From Pullilachnospira_A gallistercoris (GTDB taxonomy: Bacteria; Bacillota; Clostridia; Lachnospirales; Lachnospiraceae): a DNA stretch of 16,810 nucleotides. Position numbers and translations under genes: made by a program. Below, in pieces: positions 1 to 7,118 of the stretch. The notes under the pieces are model-generated. The model saw only the letters and a list, made by a program, of their open reading frames with translations, was not told the DNA's origin and made no database searches. The stretch spans positions 1 through 16,810 of the forward strand of contig DVHM01000154.1 of NCBI GenBank assembly GCA_018712125.1. Reading direction: 5' to 3'. Each line of letters opens with the position of its first letter. The stretch's first letter is position 1.

Positions 1-717
1 CGTTTCTGCCGGACACTGGGGCTTTCCGGCTATCAGGAATTTAAAATGCAGATGTCCCTGAGCCAGACGTTTTCAGGCGCGAAGGAAACGGCCGATCGGG
101 AAGATGGCCGGGAGGACGGCCAGACGGGCGATGGGGAAGGGGCTAGGAAGCGGGCGCTTACGGATCGGGTGCTTGAGGCCCATCAGCTTGCGCTCCGGGA
201 GACCAGGATGCTTTTGGATGAACAGCAGCTGGAGCGAATGCTGGATTTCCTGGATCAGGCGAAGCGGGTCTACTTTTTCGGTATCAGCGACAGCCTTCTG
301 GTGGCCCAGGAAGCGCGGAACAAATTTCTGCGCCTGACGGACAAGGTCATCTGTGTGGAGGACAGTCATCTGATGGCAGTGACGGCTTCGATGCTGTCGG
401 AAGAGGATTTCCTCGTGGTGGTGTCCTATTCCGGGGCTACGAAGGACGTGATTCAGATGGTGCGCCTGGCAAAGAAATCCGGCGCAAAGGTGGGGGCGAT
501 TACCCATTACCGCAAATCTCCTCTGACGGATCTGTCGGATGCGGTGTTGCTCTGCGGCGGCCAGGAGGGCCCCATGGACCGGGGATCCCTGGCGGCTAAG
601 ACCGGGCAGCTCTACCTGGTAGATCTTCTCTATCAGGGGTATTTTGAGAGGAATGAGCAGCAGTGCCTGGAAAACCGTAAAAAAGCCATTGCTGCGGTGG
701 TGGACAAGGTGTATTGA
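1..717 (+). CDS. RpiR/MurR-family transcriptional regulator, 5' end cut off by the window
   Basis: The frame is open from base 1, so the ATG at 46 is not the real start. The codons before it read as the end of an RpiR-type helix-turn-helix (RFCRTLGLSGYQEFK). A SIS sugar-phosphate-binding domain follows, with FFGISDS near base 275 and VVVSYSGATKD near base 415, the SxSG motif being typical of phosphosugar binding. Members of this family repress or activate sugar genes in response to a phosphosugar. The linker between the two domains (about 75-165) is unusually long, acidic and Gly-rich (EDGREDGQTGDGEG). The gene ends 144 bases before the glycosidase gene on the same strand, which suggests that it controls that gene. 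Family is certain; the ligand is not readable. Confidence 0.9.
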   Translation, partial: RFCRTLGLSGYQEFKMQMSLSQTFSGAKETADREDGREDGQTGDGEGARKRALTDRVLEAHQLALRETRMLLDEQQLERMLDFLDQAKRVYFFGISDSLLVAQEARNKFLRLTDKVICVEDSHLMAVTASMLSEEDFLVVVSYSGATKDVIQMVRLAKKSGAKVGAITHYRKSPLTDLSDAVLLCGGQEGPMDRGSLAAKTGQLYLVDLLYQGYFERNEQQCLENRKKAIAAVVDKVY

Positions 718-731
718 TTCAGAAAGCAAAT

Positions 732-813
732 TTTCGAACGAAATAGCGAAAGTTGTGGGACAGCAGAAGAAGGCTTATGCTATACTGTCTCATAAGATTT
801 CTTTCGTTTCTGA
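732..813 (+). promoter_or_regulatory. Extended -10 promoter with clustered TTTCG/CGAAA pentamers, possible RpiR operator
   Basis: An extended -10 element, TGCTATACT, lies at 778-786; no good -35 is visible at 17 bases, as is common for extended -10 promoters. Four copies of one pentamer surround it: TTTCG at 732-736, CGAAA at 739-743, CGAAA at 747-751 and TTTCG at 802-806. The first two form a palindrome with a 2-base spacer. In addition, TCAGAAA at 719-725 is matched by its complement at 807-813. Operator function for the RpiR protein is inference. Confidence 0.45.
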
Positions 814-861
814 CAAAGACAGGAGCCGGATTAGAGGCAAATATTTATAAGGAGGAACGTC

Positions 862-2442
862 ATGGAAAAGAAAAAGAATCTGTTTTATGTGAAGGGGGAG
901 CCCTTCATCGCCCTCGCCGGAGAGGCGCACAACTCCAGCTCTTCTACAGCGTACTTTATGGAGAGTGTGTGGGAGAAAGCACAGGAGCAGGGCATGAACA
1001 CGCTGTTGCTCCCGGTAACCTGGGAGCTGGTGGAGCCGGTGGAGGGAACCTTTGATTTCGCCACACAGGACGCGATCATTGCCCAGGCCCGGGAGAGAGG
1101 AATGCACATTATCTTCCTGTGGTTTGGAAGCTGGAAAAACGCCCAGTGTATGTACGCGCCGAACTGGGTCAAGACAGACCTGGAGCGGTTCCCGAGAGCC
1201 CAGGTGGAGAAGGGACAGAACAAGTGTCAGTTGAAAGATTTCTACGGCATGCCCTACACAACCCTGTCTTATCTTGGGGAGGAGACAAACAAGGCAGATG
1301 CACGGGCATTTGCCGAGTTCATGAAGCATCTGAAGGAGATCGATGAGGCGGAGCAGACCGTCATCGCCGTCCAGGTGGAGAATGAGACCGGTATGCAGGG
1401 AGCAGGCCGGGAGCACTCGGATCTGGCAGACGAGCTTTTTGCCGGGGAAGTGCCGGCGGATTTCGCGGCTTATATGCGCAGCCATACGGATGAGATGGCG
1501 GAGGATGTGAAGGCGGCCGTGGAGCAGGGAAGGGACGGCAAAACCTGGGAGGAAGTCTTCGGGGATGTGGCCGAGGAAATCTTTTCCGCTTATCATGTGG
1601 CTTCCTATGTAAACAGAGTGGCGGAGGCCGGAAAAGCGGTCTACGATCTGCCCATGACGGCAAACTGCTGGCTGGACAAGGGCGAGAAGCCCGGGAAATA
1701 TCCATCCGGCGGCCCGGTAGCCAGAGTGATGGAGGTGTGGAAATTTGCGGCGCCCGCCATCGACATCATCGCTCCGGATATCTATGTGCAGAATTTCTGT
1801 GAGATCTGCGATGCCTACACCAAGATGGGCAATCCGCTGTTTATTCCGGAGACGGCGACTCACAGCCATGTGGGACCGCGTCTGGTTTACACGGTGGGCC
1901 ATCATCACGCCATCTGCTTTGCGCCGTTTGGATTCGAAGATATGGGACAGGAATTTTCCGGAACCCAGAGCTATCTCTTCGGCGTGGACACGTCTGATCC
2001 GCTGCTGCAGACGCCCCAGGATGTGGAGGAGTACCGCTGGTACAATCAGACCATTGCGTCCATGACGCCTATGCTGGCGGACGCCTACGGCACAAATCGG
2101 CTGCAGGCGGTCATTACCGAGGTGCCGGATAAGAATATGATGATGTTCGGCTCCTACGGATTTATGGTGCTGTTTGATCTGCCGCTCATTTCCAGAAAAG
2201 ACGGCGTATGTCTGGCACTGCAGGAGAGCGAGGATACCTTCTATCTGATCGCCAACGCCTGTATGCTGGCGCCGATCTCCACCAACCCGGAGAAACCCAA
2301 TGTAGATCTTCTGGCGGTGGAAGAGGGATATTTCGAGGACGGAAAATGGGTTATGACCCGCAGGCTTAACGGGGACGAAACGGCTTCCATGAATTTCGGC
2401 GAGCCCACGCTGCTGAAAATCAAGCTGTTCTCGTATAAGTAG
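862..2442 (+). CDS. GH35-like glycoside hydrolase with DUF5597 (beta-galactosidase-like), cytoplasmic
   Basis: A 526-residue protein without a signal peptide, so probably intracellular. Residues 1-340 read as a TIM barrel of the GH35/GH42 type: an N-terminal FIALAGEAHNSSSS strand, then QVENETG with Glu175 as the likely acid/base, and LFIPETATH with Glu330 as the likely nucleophile. The C-terminal part (about 380-520) resembles the DUF5597 beta domain found in GH35 relatives such as xyloglucan beta-galactosidases. Start chosen at 862 because GGAGG lies at 851-855. It is a single gene, followed by a strong terminator, and sits directly downstream of the RpiR-family regulator. The likely job is release of terminal beta-galactose, or a related sugar, from imported oligosaccharides. 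The exact substrate cannot be read from sequence. Confidence 0.85.
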   Translation: MEKKKNLFYVKGEPFIALAGEAHNSSSSTAYFMESVWEKAQEQGMNTLLLPVTWELVEPVEGTFDFATQDAIIAQARERGMHIIFLWFGSWKNAQCMYAPNWVKTDLERFPRAQVEKGQNKCQLKDFYGMPYTTLSYLGEETNKADARAFAEFMKHLKEIDEAEQTVIAVQVENETGMQGAGREHSDLADELFAGEVPADFAAYMRSHTDEMAEDVKAAVEQGRDGKTWEEVFGDVAEEIFSAYHVASYVNRVAEAGKAVYDLPMTANCWLDKGEKPGKYPSGGPVARVMEVWKFAAPAIDIIAPDIYVQNFCEICDAYTKMGNPLFIPETATHSHVGPRLVYTVGHHHAICFAPFGFEDMGQEFSGTQSYLFGVDTSDPLLQTPQDVEEYRWYNQTIASMTPMLADAYGTNRLQAVITEVPDKNMMMFGSYGFMVLFDLPLISRKDGVCLALQESEDTFYLIANACMLAPISTNPEKPNVDLLAVEEGYFEDGKWVMTRRLNGDETASMNFGEPTLLKIKLFSYK

Positions 2443-2470
2443 AAAAGAGGGCGTAAGAAGTAAAGCGTAC

Positions 2471-2513
2471 AAGGATCCTGCCGGACGATTTGTGGTTGGC
2501 AGGGTCCTTTTTT
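2471..2513 (+). terminator. Rho-independent terminator of the GH35-like gene
   Basis: The arms 2471-2482 (AAGGATCCTGCC) and 2498-2509 pair over 12 positions with a single G-U wobble, and a run of six T follows at 2508-2513. It sits 28 bases after the glycosidase stop codon. Confidence 0.9.
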
Positions 2514-2556
2514 AGAAGAAGTAGAAGAGCCGGAAAAAGTCAGCCTGAAACAAAGA

Positions 2557-2588
2557 AATCTCCGGAATTCGTGAGGAAACCGGAGATT
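2557..2588 (-). terminator. Probable terminator of the phosphofructokinase gene
   Basis: AATCTCCGG (2557-2565) and CCGGAGATT (2580-2588) form a perfect 9-bp stem with a 14-base loop. On the minus strand the stem is followed by TCTTTGTTTC, a moderate T-rich tail. It lies about 115 bases past the phosphofructokinase stop, so the 33-bp repeats fall inside the 3' untranslated region of that transcript. Confidence 0.55.
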
Positions 2589-2609
2589 CTGTTGAGAACG
2601 CAGGGACGG

Positions 2610-2708
2610 CGCGCAACCGATGCAGAATCAGCACAGGATCGACGCGCAACCGATACAGATCCAGCCCAGAACCAGCGCGCAGCCGATTCAGGATCGGCGC
2701 AGGATTAC
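2610..2708. repeat. 33-bp tandem repeat, three copies
   Basis: Three consecutive 33-base units begin at 2610, 2643 and 2676, each opening with CGCGCA(A/G)CCGAT. A weak partial fourth unit may start at 2709. The unit is exactly 11 codons and read on the plus strand gives RRATDAESAQD, RRATDTDPAQN and QRAADSGSAQD, but no credible start or ribosome binding site precedes that reading. The last copy covers the stop codon of the minus-strand phosphofructokinase gene. Confidence 0.85.
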
Positions 2709-3943
2709 CGCAGAATCAAATGCCGCGGCAGGCCGTCCACCATCATGGGGGAAAGCTCCGCCTGGATCAGCGGGCGGATATAGTGAATCAGTTCTTCGGT
2801 TACGTTCATGCCGTCTTCCGAGATCCAGTTTCGTGGAACTTTCTTTTCCTTATTGGCAATCTTGTGAACGTCCTCGCATCCGGTAATGCAGAGATAGGGA
2901 TCCTCGGAAATCCGCTCTAAAACGGCAACTTTGCCGGATTCTCCCTCGAAGGCCGCTTTGACAGCGGCTCCGCCGACCTGGAAAGCCTCTGTCACATCCA
3001 CCCGGGAAGTCATGTACGCGGCGCAGCGCTGCAGGGTGTTCAGTTCGATGGCCCGGGTTTTTACCGCGAGTTTTTCCGCGATCAGGTCCGCCAGGAATTT
3101 TCCGACGCCGGACAGCTGCTTGTGCCCGAAAGCATCGACAGCGCCTGCGCTTGTTTCCGAATCGGATTCCGCCAGTTCAAAGACATATTTGCCGTCCGCC
3201 GTGGTAATGCCTTCCGAGACGGCGATGACGACAGATTTCTTTTCCTGCAGCAGATCCTTTACCCGGGAGAGGAAGGCATCGGGATCAAAGGGTACCTCCG
3301 GAAGACAGATCAGATCCACACCTTCGCAGTCCTCGCCCTTGGCGAGAGCCGCCGCTCCTGTCAGCCATCCGGCGTTTCGTCCCATGATTTCCATAATGGT
3401 AACGGAAGGAATGTCGTAGACCAGACCGTCCCGTATGATTTCCTTGGCAGTAGCGGCAATGAATTTGGCGGCGCTGCCGTAGCCCGGCGTGTGGTCGGTA
3501 CAGGACAGATCGTTGTCGATGGTTTTTGGCACACCCATGAAGCGGATGTCGCTGCCGATCAGGTGGCCGTAATCCGAGAGCTTCTGAATGGTGTCCATGG
3601 AATCATTTCCGCCGATGTAAAAGAAAGCTTCGATCTCGAGCTTCTGAAGGAGGGAGAAGATCTGCTCGTAAATTTTGTGATCTTCCTTGATTTCGGGGAG
3701 TTTGTAGCGGCAGCTCCCGAGGAAGGACGAAGGGGTTCGCTTCAAAAGGTCGATGTCCAGATCCGAGCGGATGTGTTCCGAGAGATCTACATATTTATGT
3801 TCCAGAAGGCCGTGGATGCCGTAGCGCATTCCGTATATTTTCCCGGCGCCCCGGTCCTTTGCCGTCTTGAAAACGCCGGCAAGGCTGGAATTGATGACGG
3901 CGGTGGGGCCGCCGGACTGGCCGATGATGATATTTCTTTGCAT
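2705..3943 (-). CDS. pfp: 6-phosphofructokinase, pyrophosphate-dependent type
   Basis: A 412-residue PFKA-fold enzyme that phosphorylates fructose 6-phosphate at C1 in glycolysis. Visible motifs are the N-terminal GQSGGPTAVIN nucleotide/phosphate loop, GGNDSMD at 111-117, PKTIDND at 139-145 with Asp143 as the expected catalytic base, and IMGRNAGW near 186-193. In this family, ATP enzymes carry GGDGS and PGTIDND, whereas an Asp and a Lys at the two variable places (here GGNDS and PKTIDND) mark pyrophosphate use. The preceding Asn in place of Asp is a variation. Start chosen for the GGAGG at 3951-3955 on the minus strand. It is transcribed alone and converges with the glycosidase gene. Phosphate-donor preference is inferred from motifs only. 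Confidence 0.9.
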   Translation of the reverse strand: MQRNIIIGQSGGPTAVINSSLAGVFKTAKDRGAGKIYGMRYGIHGLLEHKYVDLSEHIRSDLDIDLLKRTPSSFLGSCRYKLPEIKEDHKIYEQIFSLLQKLEIEAFFYIGGNDSMDTIQKLSDYGHLIGSDIRFMGVPKTIDNDLSCTDHTPGYGSAAKFIAATAKEIIRDGLVYDIPSVTIMEIMGRNAGWLTGAAALAKGEDCEGVDLICLPEVPFDPDAFLSRVKDLLQEKKSVVIAVSEGITTADGKYVFELAESDSETSAGAVDAFGHKQLSGVGKFLADLIAEKLAVKTRAIELNTLQRCAAYMTSRVDVTEAFQVGGAAVKAAFEGESGKVAVLERISEDPYLCITGCEDVHKIANKEKKVPRNWISEDGMNVTEELIHYIRPLIQAELSPMMVDGLPRHLILR

Positions 3944-4171
3944 GGTAAATCCTCCGTTTGGTTTTGATTATGCGTAGCGCTGGCAGCCTGTGAGCCAACG
4001 GTTCTGTGGTTTTCCGCGCCCGGAGCGGCAGCCGCGCCGGCGGGGAAAGCATTTTCCGCATCCCGCTTATCTTATCACAGTGGCGGGGGAGAATCCATAA
4101 AAAAAAGAGAGACATAGGTATGTAAAAAACGGGGCTGTGTTTTGTCCTTCCGCCGGGGGCTTTGTTTCCGG

Positions 4172-4200
4172 TTGTTCTGAAAATACGGATGGGGTATAAT
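4172..4200 (+). promoter_or_regulatory. Promoter upstream of the broken response regulator
   Basis: TTGTTC at 4172-4177, a 17-base spacer and a perfect TATAAT at 4195-4200 precede the ATG at 4235 with its GGGGGAG ribosome binding site. The promoter seems intact although the gene behind it is broken. Confidence 0.7.
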
Positions 4201-4234
4201 GACAGAAAAACATCGTTTTTTGGGGGAGCGAAGG

Positions 4235-4914
4235 ATGAGGATAGCCATTTGTGATGATGAAATTCTGGCGGCGAAGCAGCGGAAGGTTCTCAGGTACGGA
4301 TCTTTACCTCCGGCGCGTCGCTGCTTCGGGAGATCGAGAATTATGATATCGTGTTCCTGGATCTTAGGATGCCGCAGATGGACGGGATCGACGTGGGAAA
4401 GGAAATTCTGCGACAAAATCCGGGCTGCCGGATCATTATCGCCAGCGGAGAGTGGGAAAGATTCAAGGAAGGCTATGTGATCCGGGCAGTGCGCTTTGTG
4501 ACGAAACCCTTTGATGAGGAGGAGATCGCCGAGGCGTTGGCGGAGGCGTCCAACATGTGGCTGGGAGAGGGAGTCATTGAAGCTTATTTTGAGAACCGAA
4601 AATTGGCTCTGAGGCAGAAGGAGATCCGCTATATTCTCTCCTATGACGGGTACGTGCGGATTTATACCGCAGATAGAATGTACCGGCGGGAAACCAGCCT
4701 GGAGAAAATGCTGGAGCTTCTGGATGAGAGACTGTTTGTGCGGATTGATCGGGGCACAGTCGTCAACATGGCCTATGTCGAGAAGGAAGAAGGGGATGCT
4801 TTTGTTCTGGAGGGTCAGAAATTCAGGATCGCCCGGCGCAGGCGTGAGGAAGTCCGGCGGGCGTACATTGATTTCAAACTGAAATACAGGGGGAGGATGG
4901 GAGTATGGCAGTAG
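4235..4914 (+). pseudogene. LytTR-family response regulator (AgrA/LytR type), inactivated by internal deletion and frameshift
   Basis: The reading from the ATG at 4235 begins as a receiver domain (MRIAICDDEILAAKQ) but then becomes nonsense. A second frame, open from 4261, carries the remainder: QVRIFTSGASLLREIENYDI, then VFLDLRMPQMDG with the phospho-acceptor Asp near 4360, and a C-terminal LytTR DNA-binding domain with KEIRYILSYDGYVRIYT and LFVRIDRGTVVNMAYV. Between the DDE acidic pocket and FTSG only about 14 residues remain where the family has about 30-35, so some 50-60 bases, not a multiple of three, appear to be lost near 4275-4295. Restart from GTG 4351 would give only a receiver stub. 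Its neighbour, the sensor gene, overlaps its end by 10 bases, the normal pairing of such systems. Confidence 0.75.
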
Positions 4915-5195
4915 TATTGTGGGGATATTTGGAGGAACTGATTCTGTATCATCTGGGAGCTTACGCCTGCTTTGATCTGAAAACGCGGATGCCCTGGCTG
5001 CAGATGGTCGGAGCCGGGGTGTGCGTACTGCTTGCCTGCGTATCCGACATCCCGTCTTCGATTACCTCTTACGGCGTGATGCTGTGCGTGGTGTTTTTCG
5101 CGCTGAAGGAGGAGTGGAAGAGGCGGTTCTGGCATGTAGGCGTTCTGTTTGTTCTGATCAGTGGAATGGGAGAAATTGTGGAACGGCTGGCAACG
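4905..5195 (+). pseudogene. Truncated AgrC-like sensor kinase, N-terminal membrane part only
   Basis: Starting from ATG 4905, about 97 residues form roughly four hydrophobic segments (around LILYHLGAYACF, MVGAGVCVLLACV, SYGVMLCVVFFAL and VGVLFVLISGMG), as in the sensor domain of AgrC/GHKL kinases. The dimerisation and ATPase domains are missing: near 5190 the sequence switches to the antisense of a Fic-like gene. The frame stays open by chance to 5342 and would give a 145-residue chimera. Translational coupling to the regulator in front indicates a former two-component operon, now non-functional. Confidence 0.65.
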
Positions 5196-5542
5196 ACATC
5201 TCGGTCCAGAATAAACTCCCATGCATGTTTCAGATTCAAAATCTTCTGTACATCAGTTGCAGTCATACCGGAAACTTTGCCGTTTTCTATGATTTCTTCT
5301 GTCTGTGGGAACGATGTAGCAACACCCTCTAAAACAGCCTGATCATAGATATTCATTTTCATATTGGCACGTGCAAATGCGATGTTGTTTACGACATCAA
5401 CAGAAAGCTCGTCTTCTGAATATCCAACTGCGGCAAGTTGTTTTTCAATGCTGCGAAGGGATTTTCTGATTTCACGAGCTTCTCTGGCATTTCGAAGAAG
5501 CAGATTATATAGTTCTTCGGTATATACACCTACATAAGTAGA
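5190..5542 (-). pseudogene. Fragment of a Fic-family protein (N-terminal region)
   Basis: On the minus strand, about 115 residues read as a coherent protein: EELYNLLLRNAREAREIRK, then SVDVVNNIAFARANMKMNIY, AVLEGVATSFPQTEEIIENG and MTATDVQKILNLKHAWEFIL. This resembles the region in front of the Fic (AMP-transferase) core in clostridial Fic proteins, where ILNLKHAWEFILD leads into the catalytic domain. The catalytic HPFxxGNGR motif is absent and there is no start codon of its own. The stretch is visibly more AT-rich than the operon genes. The family name is from memory of the motif and is moderately certain; the fragment status is clear. Confidence 0.55.
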
Positions 5543-5701
5543 CGTCTGCTTGACCCATTGGTTAAGACGCAGCTGCCTGAAAGCGTTCTCCTCGGCGGGA
5601 TTTTGCTGCGCCGATTCGCAAGCGGCCTGCACCTTGTCGATGCCTACCGTAATACCGAGAGAGGGATTTGCTTTCTTCCGGACCTCCGGGTCTGTCCAAT
5701 C
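5543..5701 (-). pseudogene. Fragment of a phage terminase large subunit
   Basis: About 53 residues on the minus strand (DWTDPEVRKKANPSLG, then VQAACESAQQNPAEENAFRQ and LRLNQWVKQ) match the segment between the ATPase and nuclease parts of a phage terminase large subunit as I recall it. Neither domain is complete. It is joined in frame to the Fic-like fragment with no stop between them, which produces one long but artificial minus-strand reading frame that continues to 5983. Confidence 0.6.
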
Positions 5702-5864
5702 AACCGTCAATCTGGATGCGGAGTCCGCCCACGATACCATTTTCTCGCTGAAAAAACTGATGGAAGGACGCACGACGATCATGGCGGCCCACAATGAGGA
5801 ATTGATGAAGGCGGCGGATTGCGTGATCCGTCTGGAAAACGGAAAGATCATGAAACAGGAATAA
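5702..5864 (+). pseudogene. C-terminal tail of an ABC transporter ATP-binding protein
   Basis: The last 54 codons of an ABC ATPase: a D-loop (NLDAES), then LKKLMEGRTTIMAAHNEEL with the switch histidine, and an ending VIRLENGKIMKQE before TAA. Walker A, the signature motif and Walker B are absent, so the gene was cut just before the D-loop. After its stop comes AAGGAGGAG, which looks like the ribosome binding site of a lost downstream gene; the sequence then runs straight into the end of the AraC-family gene 12 bases later. Confidence 0.7.
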
Positions 5865-5876
5865 GGAGGAGAGGAA

Positions 5877-6902
5877 CTACTCCTTCGCGTACAGCCCGTG
5901 CTTCTGCCGATACTCTTTTGGGGTGCAGCCGTATTTTTCCCTGAATTTCTGGAAAAAGAAACTGGTGTTGGAATATCCCACATGGTAGCAGATGTCGTTG
6001 ACAGCCATACCGGTGTTGCGCAGAAGCCGGGCGGCCTGCTGCAGCCGCTGAGTCTGAATCATTTCCTTGAAGGAGGAGCCGGTGTGCTTCCGGATATAGG
6101 TGGACAGATAGTTGGGGTTCATGTGGAAAAATTCTGCGGTGGATTCCAGCGTGCAGCGCTGATAGTTGTTTTCAATATAGCGGACAATGGGGAAAACCGT
6201 ATTGTTTCCGGTCTCCGTTGAGACCAGGGAATGCTCGAAAACGTTGATCAGTTCACAGACAATCAGCGTCATCAGGCTGTCCAGCATGTGGCTCGCGGCG
6301 ATGGAGGGCGCATAATATTCACAGAGAAACTGGGTGGCAAAATCTGCCAGCCGGTTATTTTTCTGCGGGCGGAATACCAGATAATTATTGTGGGCGGCCT
6401 GGTTGTTCAGCGCTTCGATAAAAAAGGCGGAGAGATAATTGTCCTTTCCGATGCGCTCGAAAAAGGCTGCATTCAGGTATTCTCTGGAAATCAGGAAATT
6501 GATCAGAATATCGTTCTCTTCGCAGCGGAATACCGCATGGGGAGCGTCCGTGTTGATCAGGACCATCTGTCCCTGCGACAGGGTGATATCCGTCCTGTTC
6601 ACATATAAGGAGCAGGAGCCGGAGTAAACATAATTCAGTTCCAGCCAATCGTGCACATGGAGAGGAACCTCCTCGAAGCGGTCCTGTTTGATCACGGAGA
6701 AATTATAGTATTCCACCAGAATGTTTTTTTTCGCGGCGGTGCTGATATATGTCTGCGGATCATATACAAAACGGTAGCAGGGCTGTCCGCGGTCATAGCC
6801 TGCCACAGGCATGGCGGAATAGTCCATATAGATTCCGGAGAGGTGTTCTTCCTCCTCCGGCGTCAGTCTGCGAAGATACTGATCCAGGCCGTGTTTGTTC
6901 AT
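5877..6902 (-). CDS. AraC-family transcriptional regulator with N-terminal cupin sensor
   Basis: A 341-residue protein. The N-terminal half has a cupin-like ligand domain (LHVHDWLELNYVYSGSCSLY and the following strands). The C-terminal 100 residues carry the two AraC helix-turn-helix units: TLESTAEFFHMNPNYLSTYI and the conserved GYSNTSFFFQKFREKYGCTP-KEYR. I chose the ATG at 6902 over the one at 6956 because GGAGG lies 7 bases in front of it (6910-6914 on the minus strand). It is divergent from the rhamnosidase operon, and the two share the region 6903-7118. AraC/RhaS-like proteins usually activate sugar operons on binding the sugar, so this is the probable activator of the operon. The effector is not known. 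Confidence 0.92.
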   Translation of the reverse strand: MNKHGLDQYLRRLTPEEEEHLSGIYMDYSAMPVAGYDRGQPCYRFVYDPQTYISTAAKKNILVEYYNFSVIKQDRFEEVPLHVHDWLELNYVYSGSCSLYVNRTDITLSQGQMVLINTDAPHAVFRCEENDILINFLISREYLNAAFFERIGKDNYLSAFFIEALNNQAAHNNYLVFRPQKNNRLADFATQFLCEYYAPSIAASHMLDSLMTLIVCELINVFEHSLVSTETGNNTVFPIVRYIENNYQRCTLESTAEFFHMNPNYLSTYIRKHTGSSFKEMIQTQRLQQAARLLRNTGMAVNDICYHVGYSNTSFFFQKFREKYGCTPKEYRQKHGLYAKE

Positions 6903-6954
6903 ATCGCTGCCTCCTCGATTTTCCTGCGGTCGCTGCAGAAACGCCTTTTCTTTC

Positions 6955-6968
6955 ACGGGCCTGCCCGT
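6955..6968. other. Short perfect inverted repeat in the leader of the AraC-family gene
   Basis: ACGGGC and GCCCGT with a two-base centre lie between the minus-strand promoter and the start codon at 6902. It could be a small hairpin or an operator half-pair, but it is too short for a firm call. Confidence 0.3.
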
Positions 6969-6985
6969 AAAAACTTTCTGCTTTC

Positions 6986-7014
6986 ACTATAAAATGTTTC
7001 CCCTGCCCCGTCAA
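6986..7014 (-). promoter_or_regulatory. Promoter of the AraC-family gene
   Basis: Read on the minus strand, TTGACG (7014-7009), a 17-base spacer and TATAGT (6991-6986). The spacing is ideal, which suggests steady expression of the regulator. A start near 6979 would leave a leader of about 75 bases. Confidence 0.75.
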
Positions 7015-7026
7015 GAAAAAGATGAA

Positions 7027-7086
7027 GTTTCGTCGGTAAATGTGTAAAGTATGGTTGATGAAACCGAAGGAAACATCATTTATAAT
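7027..7086 (+). promoter_or_regulatory. Operon promoter with weak -35 and candidate activator site
   Basis: A perfect TATAAT at 7081-7086 lacks a proper -35: the nearest candidate, TTGATG at 7055-7060, is 20 bases away. Just upstream are GTTTCGTCGG (7027-7036) and its near-complement CCGAAGGAAAC (7064-7074), and the word GATGAA occurs at 7021 and 7057. A good -10 without a -35 next to repeated words is what activation by an AraC protein would look like. The binding site is inference. Confidence 0.5.
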
Positions 7087-7118
7087 CAGGTCATAAAAGC
7101 GAAGGGAGGAGAGACGCA

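Noticed and set aside
790..2472. Long minus-strand open frame of 560 codons opposite the GH35-like gene
   Set aside because: It is His/Arg/Leu-rich with no recognisable domain and lies fully antisense to a gene with clear family motifs; it is a codon-bias shadow.
2490..2783. Plus-strand frame encoding 11-residue repeats (RRATDAESAQD type)
   Set aside because: Its start lies in a terminator stem, it has no ribosome binding site, and its end overlaps the phosphofructokinase gene. I report the repeat as DNA only.
5863..5885. Inverted repeat AAGGAG/CTCCTT between the ABC tail and the AraC gene end as a bidirectional terminator
   Set aside because: Only 6 bp with no T tract; the left arm is better explained as a leftover ribosome binding site and the right arm as the last codons of the AraC-family gene.
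5069..5983. A 304-codon minus-strand frame as one protein
   Set aside because: Its first part is antisense to the ABC tail and the AraC gene end, the middle is terminase-like and Fic-like, and its last part is antisense to the sensor fragment. It is an accidental fusion of scraps, not a gene.
7056..7072. CcpA cre box near the operon promoter
   Set aside because: The match to the consensus fails in the centre and in the second half.
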